Assembly: GCF_001597725.1 (NCBI RefSeq)
Contig: NZ_LUTR01000006.1
Span: 1-64,000 of the forward strand
Direction of reading: 5' to 3'
Source of the DNA: Neptuniibacter marinus
Lineage (GTDB): Bacteria > Pseudomonadota > Gammaproteobacteria > Pseudomonadales > Balneatricaceae
Length of the DNA stretch: 64,000 bases
The notes beneath the pieces are model-generated. The model saw nothing but the letters and a program-made list of their open reading frames with translations, ran no database searches and was not told the DNA's origin. This document shows positions 53,200-61,420 of this stretch, in pieces. Position numbers and translations under genes: made by a program. How positions within the stretch are numbered: the stretch's first letter is position 1; each line of letters begins with the position of its first letter.

Positions 53200-53526
53200 A
53201 TGCGTTCAAAACGGATTTTTATAAGAGTTAGTGATGAGGAAAAGGCTGAGATTGCAGAAAGTGCCGATGGCTGTTCTATTAGCTCTGGAGCATATCTGAG
53301 GGCCTTAGGAATTGGGCATCAAGTAAAGAGTACTTTGGATCAGCAGATGATACTGAAGATTCTGAGAATAAATGCGGATCAAGGCAGGCTTGGGGGATTA
53401 TTGAAGCTCTGGTTATCTGGTGCTGAAAAAGGTACAGAGGGCATGTCTTTGGATATTCGTGACTTGTTGAGGCAGATAGAAAATACACAGAAGGAATTGA
53501 AAGAGTGTGTTGGATCTTTGAAATAG
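53200..53526 (+). CDS. traJ: TraJ-like relaxosome accessory protein
   Basis: 108 residues from ATG 53200 ('gggaggaacta' upstream). A ribbon-helix-helix-type N-terminus ('KRIFIRVSDEEKAEIAE') and the conserved 'INADQGRLGGLLKLWLSG' segment identify the TraJ/MobC-type family that binds oriT beside the relaxase. The relaxase gene that normally follows is absent. It lies 26 nt after trbL. Confidence 0.85.
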   Translation: MRSKRIFIRVSDEEKAEIAESADGCSISSGAYLRALGIGHQVKSTLDQQMILKILRINADQGRLGGLLKLWLSGAEKGTEGMSLDIRDLLRQIENTQKELKECVGSLK

Positions 53527-53561
53527 CCTAAAGCTTGTTTCGGAGTTATGTGTCTCTAGGT

Positions 53562-53603
53562 GGGATGCTCAGTTGAAGAATGAAAACTTCAACTGAGCAT
53601 CCC
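53562..53603. repeat. 17-bp perfect inverted repeat after traJ
   Basis: gggatgctcagttgaag (53562-53578) and cttcaactgagcatccc (53587-53603) with an 8-nt loop. No T-run follows, so it is a weak intrinsic terminator candidate. Its place next to a TraJ-type gene makes an oriT or relaxosome-protein site another option. Confidence 0.9.
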
Positions 53604-53918
53604 AGGCATTCTAGAAAGAGGGGTTTAAATACATGGCTGAAAAACTTACACGATATTATCCTGCTAATGCCTTGATTGACTCGGAAACAAGGGCTGTTTT
53701 TCTCCAAGATGCTTTAGAAACGAGAGATTTTGGCTATATATTTCGGGTGAAAAAAAAGTCCTAGAAACCGTAGACAATACGGGCCAATCTAAGCAAATAA
53801 TTAAAGTGCTAGAGAAAGGCTAGTTCAACTCAGTAACTCACTTCGAGCATATATATTTAGAGCTCGTAAGCTAATTGAAAGCCTTACACCTTACATTACA
53901 TAGCTTGAAGTATGAGTG
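53604..53918. other. Gap between transfer and methyltransferase modules
   Basis: The stretch holds only the broken antitoxin gene at 53633-53764. Downstream of it I see AT-rich sequence with no further gene and no clear terminator, up to the convergent end of the nuclease-like gene at 53919. Confidence 0.5.
53633..53764 (+). pseudogene. Truncated addiction-module antidote (HigA-like) gene
   Basis: 43 codons starting 'MAEKLTRYYPANALIDSE' resemble the first 40 residues of the chromosomal/plasmid antidote family ('..EKL..YDPA..L...E....FL.DA.ETGD..YI'). The frame stops just after an A8 run, before the helix-turn-helix. No toxin gene is adjacent. I read it as a decayed toxin-antitoxin remnant. 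Confidence 0.45.
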
Positions 53919-54557
53919 TTAAACCATCGGAAGCAATCTGTGGCGTATTGTAAATGGAGAGCCACAAGTATGTCTCTTGTGATGAGTCTCAAACACTGGG
54001 AAAAACTCCTTTTTCAAAATTATTGGGCTACTTTGTAGATTAGTTAGAGATTGTCTTTTTATTAAAGCCGAATTTAGTTGTTGGAATGCAAAGTCGTGAT
54101 CACCATCCATCACATAACCGAGCATGCATCCATATGGTAATTTTTCCGCGTATTTAGCTGTGACATAGCGCACAACCCCTTGTTCGACATAATCACCAGC
54201 TAGAGAGGCTTTTCTCTTATCTTGATCAGAAAGGATATTTAGCTTTTTGCATTCATACGCAATGTATTTTTCATGATCTTGGTCCAGAAAAAGGGCCATG
54301 TCCAAAATGCCTTTGGTTGTATAGTCTCCAACGGTATCTCTTTCGCGTAATTTAAAATGAATATCAAGAAAGCCATATTGGGTTATCGCTCGATCATCGC
54401 GTAGATGATCTACAAGCCGTTGTGTAATATCGTCCTCACGCTCTCTTTGACTTAACCTACTTACTACATCAGGCCAAACGCGCTCTACACATTTGATTAC
54501 TAGCTTGTCTATATCTATCAGACGGTTTCGCCAGGCCGAAGAACTTCCTATTATCAT
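53919..54557 (-). CDS. PD-(D/E)XK nuclease-like protein
   Basis: 212 residues without a close family I can name. A nuclease-like pattern is visible: Asp86 in 'GILDMALFLD' followed by Glu102-x-Lys104 in 'YIAYECKKL', with an upstream 'REREDDITQRLVDHL' helix. This arrangement is typical of restriction-endonuclease folds. It starts 9 nt after the methyltransferase gene with an 'aagga' site, so it is the third gene of that operon. A restriction partner is the natural guess, not proven. Confidence 0.6.
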   Translation of the reverse strand: MIIGSSSAWRNRLIDIDKLVIKCVERVWPDVVSRLSQREREDDITQRLVDHLRDDRAITQYGFLDIHFKLRERDTVGDYTTKGILDMALFLDQDHEKYIAYECKKLNILSDQDKRKASLAGDYVEQGVVRYVTAKYAEKLPYGCMLGYVMDGDHDFAFQQLNSALIKRQSLTNLQSSPIILKKEFFPVFETHHKRHTCGSPFTIRHRLLPMV

Positions 54558-54566
54558 TGATTATCC

Positions 54567-57500
54567 TTAATCTGCCAGACTAAATAAATCTGAAGCTATA
54601 GTATCTGCGTCAGCCATTGCTGTTGATTTTAACCAAAACCTTTTTTTTCTAGGCTTAACCATATAAAGAACATCATCGATAAATACTCTAAGATCAGGTA
54701 TTAATTGGAAATTACTTGATATTCCTTCTGGTAAGGATTTCCAAATACTCTGTAATATGGTGTCCAGCTCACCATTATTTCTAGTAGTAAATATTTTCTT
54801 GCTTTGGTCTTCTGTGATGTTAACACCGAGGATTACGAGGTCAGCTGAGTATCCTACAAGTTCTGCTCTAGCCTGGTATGGTTTTTCAAGCCACTTTGAG
54901 AGTGCAATGGATAGGCTTTCAGAATATGACTGCCAATCTTCAATGTACGTATCTGTCCATAGTTTAGGCAAAGTCTTTGATCGTGCATTTGGCTGCATGC
55001 TAGGAATTATTTGACTTAGAGTTTCCTCAATTAAGCTAACTTCTACTTCAGACAAACCAAAGTATTTGTATATTATTTGGTCAATATCATTTCTATAGGA
55101 TGTTATGTCACTTCTTAAGAGGTCGTCTTTTTGGCATAAAAGCATGTCCATAAAGTCATTGGCCATATTAAAAGCTTGTTCTGCAGCAAAACTGTCGGCT
55201 AGCTCTTCTATTGAAGGAAAAGGGATATCGAGAAGTTGTTCTTGATGTACCTTATCTCGTTCCATACCAGTATTAGAACTATGATGAAATAAGAACCATG
55301 CAGTCAATGAACTGTTTAAGAGGACTGTCAAAAACTTAGCGTTTTGCGTATCTTCTTTTTCAAAATGAATCGCTTGTATTGAATCCCTGAAGCTAAGATC
55401 TTGATTCGAAAAGCTGGCTCGAAGTCTTCCTTGTGTGCTCTCAACACCTTGAGGTATGAGAACATGCGGTGCTTTAAAGCCTTCTTCATAGCCTTTCCTA
55501 TATACAATATCAGTGCTCCACGAGCCTGATTCGATCTCTGGAAGCACTAATGGTTGAAATCGCTTTGTTTCTAAATGCGGGACCTTTGTGACAATACTTG
55601 ATTTGGCTGTTTTATAGGAAATATCCTCTAATTTATGCTCCTGAGCTGGTATAAAACCCTGACCAATAATCCATTTTCCATGCCCTGCGTTAACTTTTTT
55701 CTTTGATTCTTGATAAGTAATTAATCTGTTTGTTAATGAGGGTAGCCTATTTAAATACTGAAATAATTTGGCCTCTGGAGTCGTCATCCACATGCGACGT
55801 TTCATAAGAAGCTGATCTTCAATTACTTGATTAATAGAGAGTTTAGCTTGATCGTTTCGACTCAGCGTAATCATTCTCTTTGTTTTTAAGTTTAAGTCGG
55901 CTTTAGGTGTCCAGTATTCAAACTTATAATCGCTGATTTTATTTTTGGGCTTAAAGATCATTAATGCAGTTGGAGCATCGCCGCCATCAAATAGCTGAAA
56001 ACGCATATCGGCAAAGTTAATTACTCGAAGGAGGTGAATGTTATTCAGCCACTCTCTTCGTGCTTTTGTTACAGTGTTGCTATGATTTGTTAGAAAACTG
56101 GTTGCTTTCAACAGAAGGGCAATAACACCTTCTTGGTTTGTGTGTTGTATTGTTTTCCAGGCAAATCCCCAAGCAACTTCCCTTGCTGGCATTCCACATT
56201 GATTGTCTTTACACCACTTTTCTGCATTTACCTGTTCACCACGACGACTCACCCATGGTGGATTACCGATGATTAAATCATATTGCTCTGTACCTTTTGG
56301 AACTTCAAAAAAATCTACTGAGCGTAATGTTTTTCCGAATAGTTTTGGTAATAATCGTCCTTTTTCCATTAAGGATAATATTTCTGTCGGTCGAGTGTTT
56401 TCTAATAACGCGATATATAGCGAGAAAGAGGCGACACGAATAGACTCTTTTTTGATATCGAAACCATGTAGGCGGTTAAGCATAGATAGCAACGCTGGCC
56501 AAGTAGGTCGGTCACTACGATGGTTTATACGCCAATCATCGATCATTTTCTCAAGCAGTCTAACAAGGAAAATACCAGATCCACACGAAGGGTCTACGTA
56601 ATTTCCTTTTGCTTTTTGCTTCTTAGAAAGCTGTTCCCAAGCTTGTTCAGTTACCAGGTCAGCCAAGAACATTGGTGTATAGTATGCACCGGAAGCCCGC
56701 TTGCTAGTGGGATTGAATCCTAGGAAACGATCGTAAACTGCACTGATTAAGTCAATAGGGATGAACTTAAAATCATATGGCCAGAACTGAAGTTGACCTG
56801 ATGAAATACTAATATTTCCTGCTCGAAAATCAGATAATATTTTTACGTGTTTTGTCGAGATATGCTCCACTCGGTCATTTTCATCAAATGAGCAAGGAGC
56901 AACGAATAGATCGCCATTAAAATGATGTTTCAATAAATTGAATAATTGGTTGAAATCAGAAACATCACCTTCATTTAATAGAGTTCTCAGGGATTTTATA
57001 TGAGGGCTATTAGTCGCGGTTTGGAAGTAATCGTCTGTGATAATTTCCTTATCTTCGAGATAGGCAATGAACATTACTTGCATGAGCAATGCTTGTGCAG
57101 ATTCTAGTGATATTCCATTATCAATTAAACGTTTAACAGTGACTTCAAGATTGCTTAATAATACCTGGTCAACTCTGTGCTTTGAATCAAACTTTTCTTC
57201 ATTGCTTGCAATGAATCGTCCAGATTCAACTCCTAAAATAAAGTCTTTTAACTCTAGAGCATCATCAATAAGACCAAAAACTTTAACTAATTTATCAGAC
57301 TGATGACTAGCAGTTTCCGGCAGTTGGGCTAATGAATAGACTCTTAGTGTATCTCTAGATATCACAAGAAGAATGGTCGCTAGACCTTGATTCCAGAGAG
57401 CTTTATGAACAGCATCTATTTCTGGTTGGTTAAGTTCATCTTGGACAAGAATGGCAATGGAAGGCACACCAGAAATGCAGTGGATTGCAGCTATGTTTAG

Positions 57501-57626
57501 TTCTTCAAATGCTTTACGGATAACTGAGCTATGCGGGATACCACTTAAGTTATCACCAGATCGGATAAACTCAGGTGATTTACGATCTTCTAGCCGTAAT
57601 GTTTTTAACCATCTTGCTGAGATCAT
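54567..57626 (-). CDS. N6-adenine DNA methyltransferase (Eco57I-like)
   Basis: 1019 residues. Central methyltransferase with SAM motif 'DPSCGSGIF' (345-353), a preceding 'SGAYYTPMFLADLV', and catalytic 'NPPW' (455-458), then a long C-terminal region likely for target recognition. The N-terminal 180 residues contain 'AILVQDELNQPEIDAVHKAL' and show no obvious endonuclease motif, unlike single-chain type IIG enzymes. It follows the MerR-like gene by 1 nt and is followed by the PD-(D/E)XK-like gene. Probably the modification unit of a restriction or phage-defence system. Confidence 0.85.
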   Translation of the reverse strand: MISARWLKTLRLEDRKSPEFIRSGDNLSGIPHSSVIRKAFEELNIAAIHCISGVPSIAILVQDELNQPEIDAVHKALWNQGLATILLVISRDTLRVYSLAQLPETASHQSDKLVKVFGLIDDALELKDFILGVESGRFIASNEEKFDSKHRVDQVLLSNLEVTVKRLIDNGISLESAQALLMQVMFIAYLEDKEIITDDYFQTATNSPHIKSLRTLLNEGDVSDFNQLFNLLKHHFNGDLFVAPCSFDENDRVEHISTKHVKILSDFRAGNISISSGQLQFWPYDFKFIPIDLISAVYDRFLGFNPTSKRASGAYYTPMFLADLVTEQAWEQLSKKQKAKGNYVDPSCGSGIFLVRLLEKMIDDWRINHRSDRPTWPALLSMLNRLHGFDIKKESIRVASFSLYIALLENTRPTEILSLMEKGRLLPKLFGKTLRSVDFFEVPKGTEQYDLIIGNPPWVSRRGEQVNAEKWCKDNQCGMPAREVAWGFAWKTIQHTNQEGVIALLLKATSFLTNHSNTVTKARREWLNNIHLLRVINFADMRFQLFDGGDAPTALMIFKPKNKISDYKFEYWTPKADLNLKTKRMITLSRNDQAKLSINQVIEDQLLMKRRMWMTTPEAKLFQYLNRLPSLTNRLITYQESKKKVNAGHGKWIIGQGFIPAQEHKLEDISYKTAKSSIVTKVPHLETKRFQPLVLPEIESGSWSTDIVYRKGYEEGFKAPHVLIPQGVESTQGRLRASFSNQDLSFRDSIQAIHFEKEDTQNAKFLTVLLNSSLTAWFLFHHSSNTGMERDKVHQEQLLDIPFPSIEELADSFAAEQAFNMANDFMDMLLCQKDDLLRSDITSYRNDIDQIIYKYFGLSEVEVSLIEETLSQIIPSMQPNARSKTLPKLWTDTYIEDWQSYSESLSIALSKWLEKPYQARAELVGYSADLVILGVNITEDQSKKIFTTRNNGELDTILQSIWKSLPEGISSNFQLIPDLRVFIDDVLYMVKPRKKRFWLKSTAMADADTIASDLFSLAD

Positions 57627-57627
57627 A

Positions 57628-58077
57628 TTAGTTCACTTTCACTAAGCCCAGTTGCAGTTGGGCTTGTTGTTGGTCAGATATGCCAAGGTATTTATAAACC
57701 TTAGCTTGTGGAGACTGCAGATCAACGAGAATTCCTTCTCGCGTAACCTCTTCAGGAATTATTCTGGAGCATCTGCATGTGTTTATGCTTATAAATAAAT
57801 AAGGCGTTGTATCTGGATCCTGAGGTTCCCTAATAGAGGTATAAAGTGATTCGGAGAACCTGCTAATAAACTGAATGGAAATACCTAGTGAATCATGTAT
57901 ATGCTTTACTGTTGCAAAAAAAAGCAGATCCCCAAAATCATATCTTGTAGCGGATCTTTCCTTCGTTTCTCGCCTAGCATACGGGGCCAGTGTATCAGTC
58001 CACGATCTGAGTTGATGGCGACCGAGCTCCAAAGCTACACATATATCTTTAGTTGTTATTTTAATACTTTCCGACAT
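57628..58077 (-). CDS. MerR-like regulator of the methyltransferase operon
   Basis: 149 residues. The N-terminal part has a MerR-type winged-helix pattern ('TTKDICVALELGRHQLRSWT', 'ATRYDFGDLLFFATVKHI') followed by an uncharacterised C-terminal part. It is the first gene of the three-gene operon, 1 nt before the methyltransferase. It most likely controls the operon, but could instead be a DNA-binding part of the system. Confidence 0.65.
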   Translation of the reverse strand: MSESIKITTKDICVALELGRHQLRSWTDTLAPYARRETKERSATRYDFGDLLFFATVKHIHDSLGISIQFISRFSESLYTSIREPQDPDTTPYLFISINTCRCSRIIPEEVTREGILVDLQSPQAKVYKYLGISDQQQAQLQLGLVKVN

Positions 58078-58674
58078 GTCAGAATCCTTTCCAGAACTGT
58101 GCTTAGTTTAGCTCAGTTCTGTAACAAAGGACACTAAATGCAGTGCTTTAAACTAAGATATTATGTTTCACCTGATCGGAAGAGGGGCAGTATAGATGGT
58201 GATTTGGCCTCAATTTAGCGGTAGCTCTTTGTTGTCGAAGACCAGGATTCGTTGAGCTAGAAAGAGCGAATAAGATTAAGTGAAAGTGTACAGAAAACTT
58301 GTTTTGTGCGCACACTCACACATCCTGCCATCCAGTGTAATTGTAATCTAGTGAATTTTACTTAATTCAGCAGATTAGCGAGGGAGAGAAGGAGGGAATC
58401 CGGTAGAATTTGGTTAAATTTGGTTAATTTTACTTAAATCTGTTTAATTTTATTTAATTAAGCAGCTAGGGCCCACTTCATACCAAGAGAGTGCGCTGAT
58501 TCTACTATTTGTCCACTTTTAGATGGGGGAGGAAAGGGGTCTGGAGCTAACTTTCTACTCTTGGTCCACTTTTGGTAGCGGTCAATATTCGGTGTTTGAG
58601 AGCTGCTTAGCGGCCCTTCTCAGATATTTTAGGGATTTAGAAGGATAAATGTATGGATAGAAACAGATAGAGCC
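58078..58674. other. Noncoding AT-rich region with direct repeats between two operons
   Basis: No gene. It contains the promoter side of the MerR-like operon and the downstream side of repA. Two repeat pairs stand out: aattttacttaattcagcag at 58354-58373 with a close copy at 58446-58465, and tctactatttgtccactttt at 58501-58520 with a close copy at 58554-58573. An AT-rich block (58410-58460) lies between them. It could be part of a replication origin. Confidence 0.5.
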
Positions 58675-59565
58675 CTACTGATCGTAGAGAGGCTTAGCAT
58701 CTAACAGCCACTTTTGAGGATTTCTTTTCACAGGTACATGAGTCTTACTGGGATTCAGGATAAGGTGTTCACCAGTTACTTCAAACTTTGCTTCAGGATA
58801 CAAAACAGCTACTTCTCGTATTTTTCGCAGGAAGTGACGGCGAAATTGACGAAGCTCCATATGGCTTGTCCCAAACTGTTCGGCTATTGAACTCCAAGAA
58901 ATGCGCGTTGAGTGTTTCATTTTGAAATATCTATGAGTTAGCCAGCAGTATATGTCCAGGGCTAATGGGGACTGCTTTAATGTTCTAATTACGGTTAAGT
59001 CTAGCGGTACAGCGTTCTTAACTGCTTCATGAAAGAATGCAGCAGATAACGTGACAGTTAAAGGGGTATTTGATCTTTCAGTCGAGTGCTCCCACCACAC
59101 TGAATGTTCATCTGCAACACGATATCCGCGCTCAGTAGATTTTTCCTTGCTGCTCGAATGGAATGACACTGTTGAACTAAAAAGTTGTTGTGCGTGTTTT
59201 CGTATACGGGGCAAGCTGCCATTCGTTCCGCCAGTTGCTTTACCTAACCCTGCTTGTTGCATGAAGTTATTAAAGCTGCGGCCTAGTTGTATTTCCCGGC
59301 TACCTGTTTTCTTTGCCTCTGTTGTTATCCAGCAGATAATTAGGCGAGGAATACTTCCCCATGGTAAGCCTATCTCAGAGGGGGTAAGAATCGATAGTAT
59401 GTGATTCCCGTTGATTCGCTTGTATTCTGAACCATCGATTTGTCTATGAGGAAGAGTTGTCATAATTAACTCTCTAGGCATGAAGCACACTTCTCCACTC
59501 ATCCATGGGTCTCGTTCTTGGATGTACACACTCGCCTTAATTAGCTTTCGATCGCACGGTCTCAT
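58675..59565 (-). CDS. repA: RepA-type replication initiator
   Basis: About 296 residues from ATG 59565, chosen because upstream codons overlap alpA. Features match the plasmid RepA family: 'EIGLPWGSIPRLIICWITTE', 'REIQLGRSFNNFMQQAGL', 'TGGTNGSLPRIRKHAQQLF' and a second winged-helix segment ('ISWSSIAEQFGTSHMELRQF'). It would bind iterons and start replication of the excised circle; an iteron-like array lies at 61048-61141. Start position is uncertain. Confidence 0.8.
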   Translation of the reverse strand: MRPCDRKLIKASVYIQERDPWMSGEVCFMPRELIMTTLPHRQIDGSEYKRINGNHILSILTPSEIGLPWGSIPRLIICWITTEAKKTGSREIQLGRSFNNFMQQAGLGKATGGTNGSLPRIRKHAQQLFSSTVSFHSSSKEKSTERGYRVADEHSVWWEHSTERSNTPLTVTLSAAFFHEAVKNAVPLDLTVIRTLKQSPLALDIYCWLTHRYFKMKHSTRISWSSIAEQFGTSHMELRQFRRHFLRKIREVAVLYPEAKFEVTGEHLILNPSKTHVPVKRNPQKWLLDAKPLYDQ

Positions 59566-59581
59566 GTGGTTTCTTAAACCT

Positions 59582-59782
59582 CTACTGAGAGTGCAGGTTT
59601 TGATGATTTTGGCTGTGCTTTCTCTGTTCAATCCAAATCTTGAAATCTTCTTCAGGAAATAAGCGTCTACGTCCAACTTTGACTGAAGGAGGCATCGGCT
59701 CTCCTCTGCATATACGGTTTCTAATAGTGCCGACAGTCATATGTAATTGTTCTGCAATTTGGTCAATTGTATAGAAATTCAT
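59582..59782 (-). CDS. alpA: AlpA-family helix-turn-helix protein
   Basis: 66 residues with a MerR-like single HTH ('MNFYTIDQIAEQLHMTVGTI', 'RRLFPEEDFKIWIEQ') typical of AlpA/excisionase-like regulators in integrative elements. Such proteins activate or direct excision by the integrase. It precedes repA by 17 nt and diverges from the unknown 335-residue gene across a short repeat-containing promoter region. Confidence 0.87.
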   Translation of the reverse strand: MNFYTIDQIAEQLHMTVGTIRNRICRGEPMPPSVKVGRRRLFPEEDFKIWIEQRKHSQNHQNLHSQ

Positions 59783-59897
59783 TTTAATTAATCCGAATAA
59801 ATGAGTTATGAATTGATATTCATAATTACATAGAGTTATCCTGTTATTAATTTTGTGAAACTGTATTATTTTAATAATTAATCCGAATGGAATTTCT
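59783..59897. promoter_or_regulatory. Divergent promoter region with a 13-bp direct repeat
   Basis: aattaatccgaat occurs at 59786-59798 and 59876-59888, each within about 12 nt of one divergent start codon (alpA and the unknown gene). Such paired sites at both ends of a short AT-rich intergenic region look like operators for one regulator controlling both promoters. Confidence 0.55.
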
Positions 59898-60905
59898 ATG
59901 AAAAGGAAAGTAGGTCGCCCGAGAAAAGAGGAGCGAAATCGTCCTACTCAGAAGCTCAGGACAATGCTATGGGCAAGGGAATTAAAGAGTGTTGTTATTG
60001 ATGATGCAGATATGCATAGGCCGCAAGGAGAGAAGGTTGAAAATGAAATTCAAGATAAGTTCGGTGTAAGTATCTCAGCGACACAATTCTTTTATTGGTG
60101 GAAAGGAGCTCAAGATCCTTCTATAACAACGGTAAAGCAGCTTGAGAATAATGGATTTAAACGTGATTTTTTGTACGCTGAAAAATCAATATTCTGTTGT
60201 GAGGGGCGGCATTTCTCAGTTCTAGATGCTTGGGCTGATACTAAAAACCAGAAAGCCGGTAGTACTTCTATCGAAGATATTCACACCATTCTTTTCAGGC
60301 TCGATACTGAGTGGAGTCCATGTCATGGAAGGCTTGGTGTCCTTGAGCGTTATCAATTTGGATCTGATGATCTTTTTAGTGATTGTTTTGGATTAGATCG
60401 CTCAGATGGTGCTCTAAAGGAGCATTATTCAAGAATGGGATGGAATAAGCAGGGTCTATACCCAGGGCCGAAAATTGATGATCGCTTCTATCGGTATTAT
60501 GACCCATATAATCTATCCAGTTTATTGGTCTGGCTAATTTCAGTTTCACCGATTTACGTCGATTTTGGGGGTAAGGAGTTTGAAAGGCTAGCTTTAGACT
60601 TAGCTACTGCCACTCTCTGCTTCCTGCTTATCAGAAATACTCTTTCTGGAGATATGATGTTTTACCGCTCATCTGGCTTAGCTCAGTTGATAGTTGCGCT
60701 TACTGAACTATTTTTTAGCCCGGATATATCAGATGAAACGTTAATCGATATTTTAACTTATGAAAAAACTGATTGGCCTGTTAGATCGTCAGAGGATAAT
60801 TCTGAGGTTGTTATGATCAAGGTTGTTACTTCCCTGAGATCTTTTTACCACGACTGGCTAGAGCGATGCGGCTATTCTTTAAAGGAAATAAGGGCCTTGC
60901 TGTAG
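59898..60905 (+). CDS. Unknown protein with AT-hook-like N-terminus
   Basis: 335 residues, no recognised family. A basic N-terminus 'MKRKVGRPRKEERNR' contains an AT-hook-like GRPRK. The next 60 residues ('QDKFGVSISATQFFYWWKGA') could form a small helical DNA-binding unit. The rest is helical and soluble with many aromatic residues. It is divergent from alpA/repA. A DNA-binding or regulatory role in the element is plausible; a defence role cannot be ruled out. Confidence 0.6.
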   Translation: MKRKVGRPRKEERNRPTQKLRTMLWARELKSVVIDDADMHRPQGEKVENEIQDKFGVSISATQFFYWWKGAQDPSITTVKQLENNGFKRDFLYAEKSIFCCEGRHFSVLDAWADTKNQKAGSTSIEDIHTILFRLDTEWSPCHGRLGVLERYQFGSDDLFSDCFGLDRSDGALKEHYSRMGWNKQGLYPGPKIDDRFYRYYDPYNLSSLLVWLISVSPIYVDFGGKEFERLALDLATATLCFLLIRNTLSGDMMFYRSSGLAQLIVALTELFFSPDISDETLIDILTYEKTDWPVRSSEDNSEVVMIKVVTSLRSFYHDWLERCGYSLKEIRALL

Positions 60906-61232
60906 TCTGATTGCTCCCGATTTTTTCGCATGCGAAATTTTATGAACTACTTAATAACTACAGGGCCATATCTATATATGGTTATTAAAGGTGTATATAG
61001 GGGGGTTGTTTAACTTATTGAAATGCAAGAGTTATATTAGCATTGGTGTGTACGTTTATGCATAGATTCGTGTATGTTTATGCGTAAAACCGTGTACGTT
61101 TATGCGTGGAAATCAATTCATGAGCGTGTACGTTTATGCGTGGATAAGTGAGTTGCTAACAGCTAATATCCAGGTTTTGGACACTTTTTCTACAGGGTTG
61201 AAAGAAAGTGTTGTTTGGAAGGGATTAGAAAT
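60906..61232. other. Noncoding region with palindrome and iterons (candidate origin)
   Basis: No gene. It contains the 14-bp palindrome tttcgcatgcgaaa (60924-60937), a second inverted repeat around 'ccatatctatatatgg' (60965-60980), a G-run, and four iteron-like repeats (listed separately). AT-rich sequence surrounds them. This is the best candidate for the element's replication origin. Confidence 0.6.
61048..61141 (+). repeat. Four iteron-like repeats, gtgtacgtttatgcgt
   Basis: Copies lie at 61048-61063, 61070-61085, 61092-61107 and 61126-61141. The first three start exactly 22 nt apart, the last 34 nt further. Single-base differences are gca/gcg near the end and tac/tat in copy 2. Spacing of two helical turns is typical of initiator-binding iterons and fits the RepA in the same element. 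Confidence 0.88.
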
Positions 61233-61262
61233 AAAAAAGCCACCTGAATGAGGTGGCTTTTA
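61233..61262. terminator. Bidirectional intrinsic terminator
   Basis: aaagccacct (61236-61245) and aggtggcttt (61251-61260) form a perfect 10-bp stem with a 5-nt loop and A/T runs on both sides. It can end transcripts from the MazF-like gene (minus strand) and from the left. Confidence 0.8.
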
Positions 61263-61420
61263 GAACTTCTTTATGCAGCGGGCCGTTTCCGGCAGAAGCC
61301 TCAGTCTAAGCTGCTTTGACCAAGGTCATATCTCTTACTAGGTGCGCTTTCGCGCTCAGGTATAATCTAAGCCATTTTATGGTTTATTGCAAGTAATAGG
61401 CTAGCCTAATGGGTATTAGT

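Noticed and set aside
53657-53664. TATCCTGC as an IncP nic site
   Set aside because: It lies inside the antitoxin-like coding remnant and too far from the inverted repeat; chance is likely, so it is mentioned only as a weak lead.
61048-61141. Short repeats considered as a CRISPR array
   Set aside because: Repeats are 16 nt with 6-nt spacers, no cas genes are present, and a RepA initiator is nearby; iterons explain them better.
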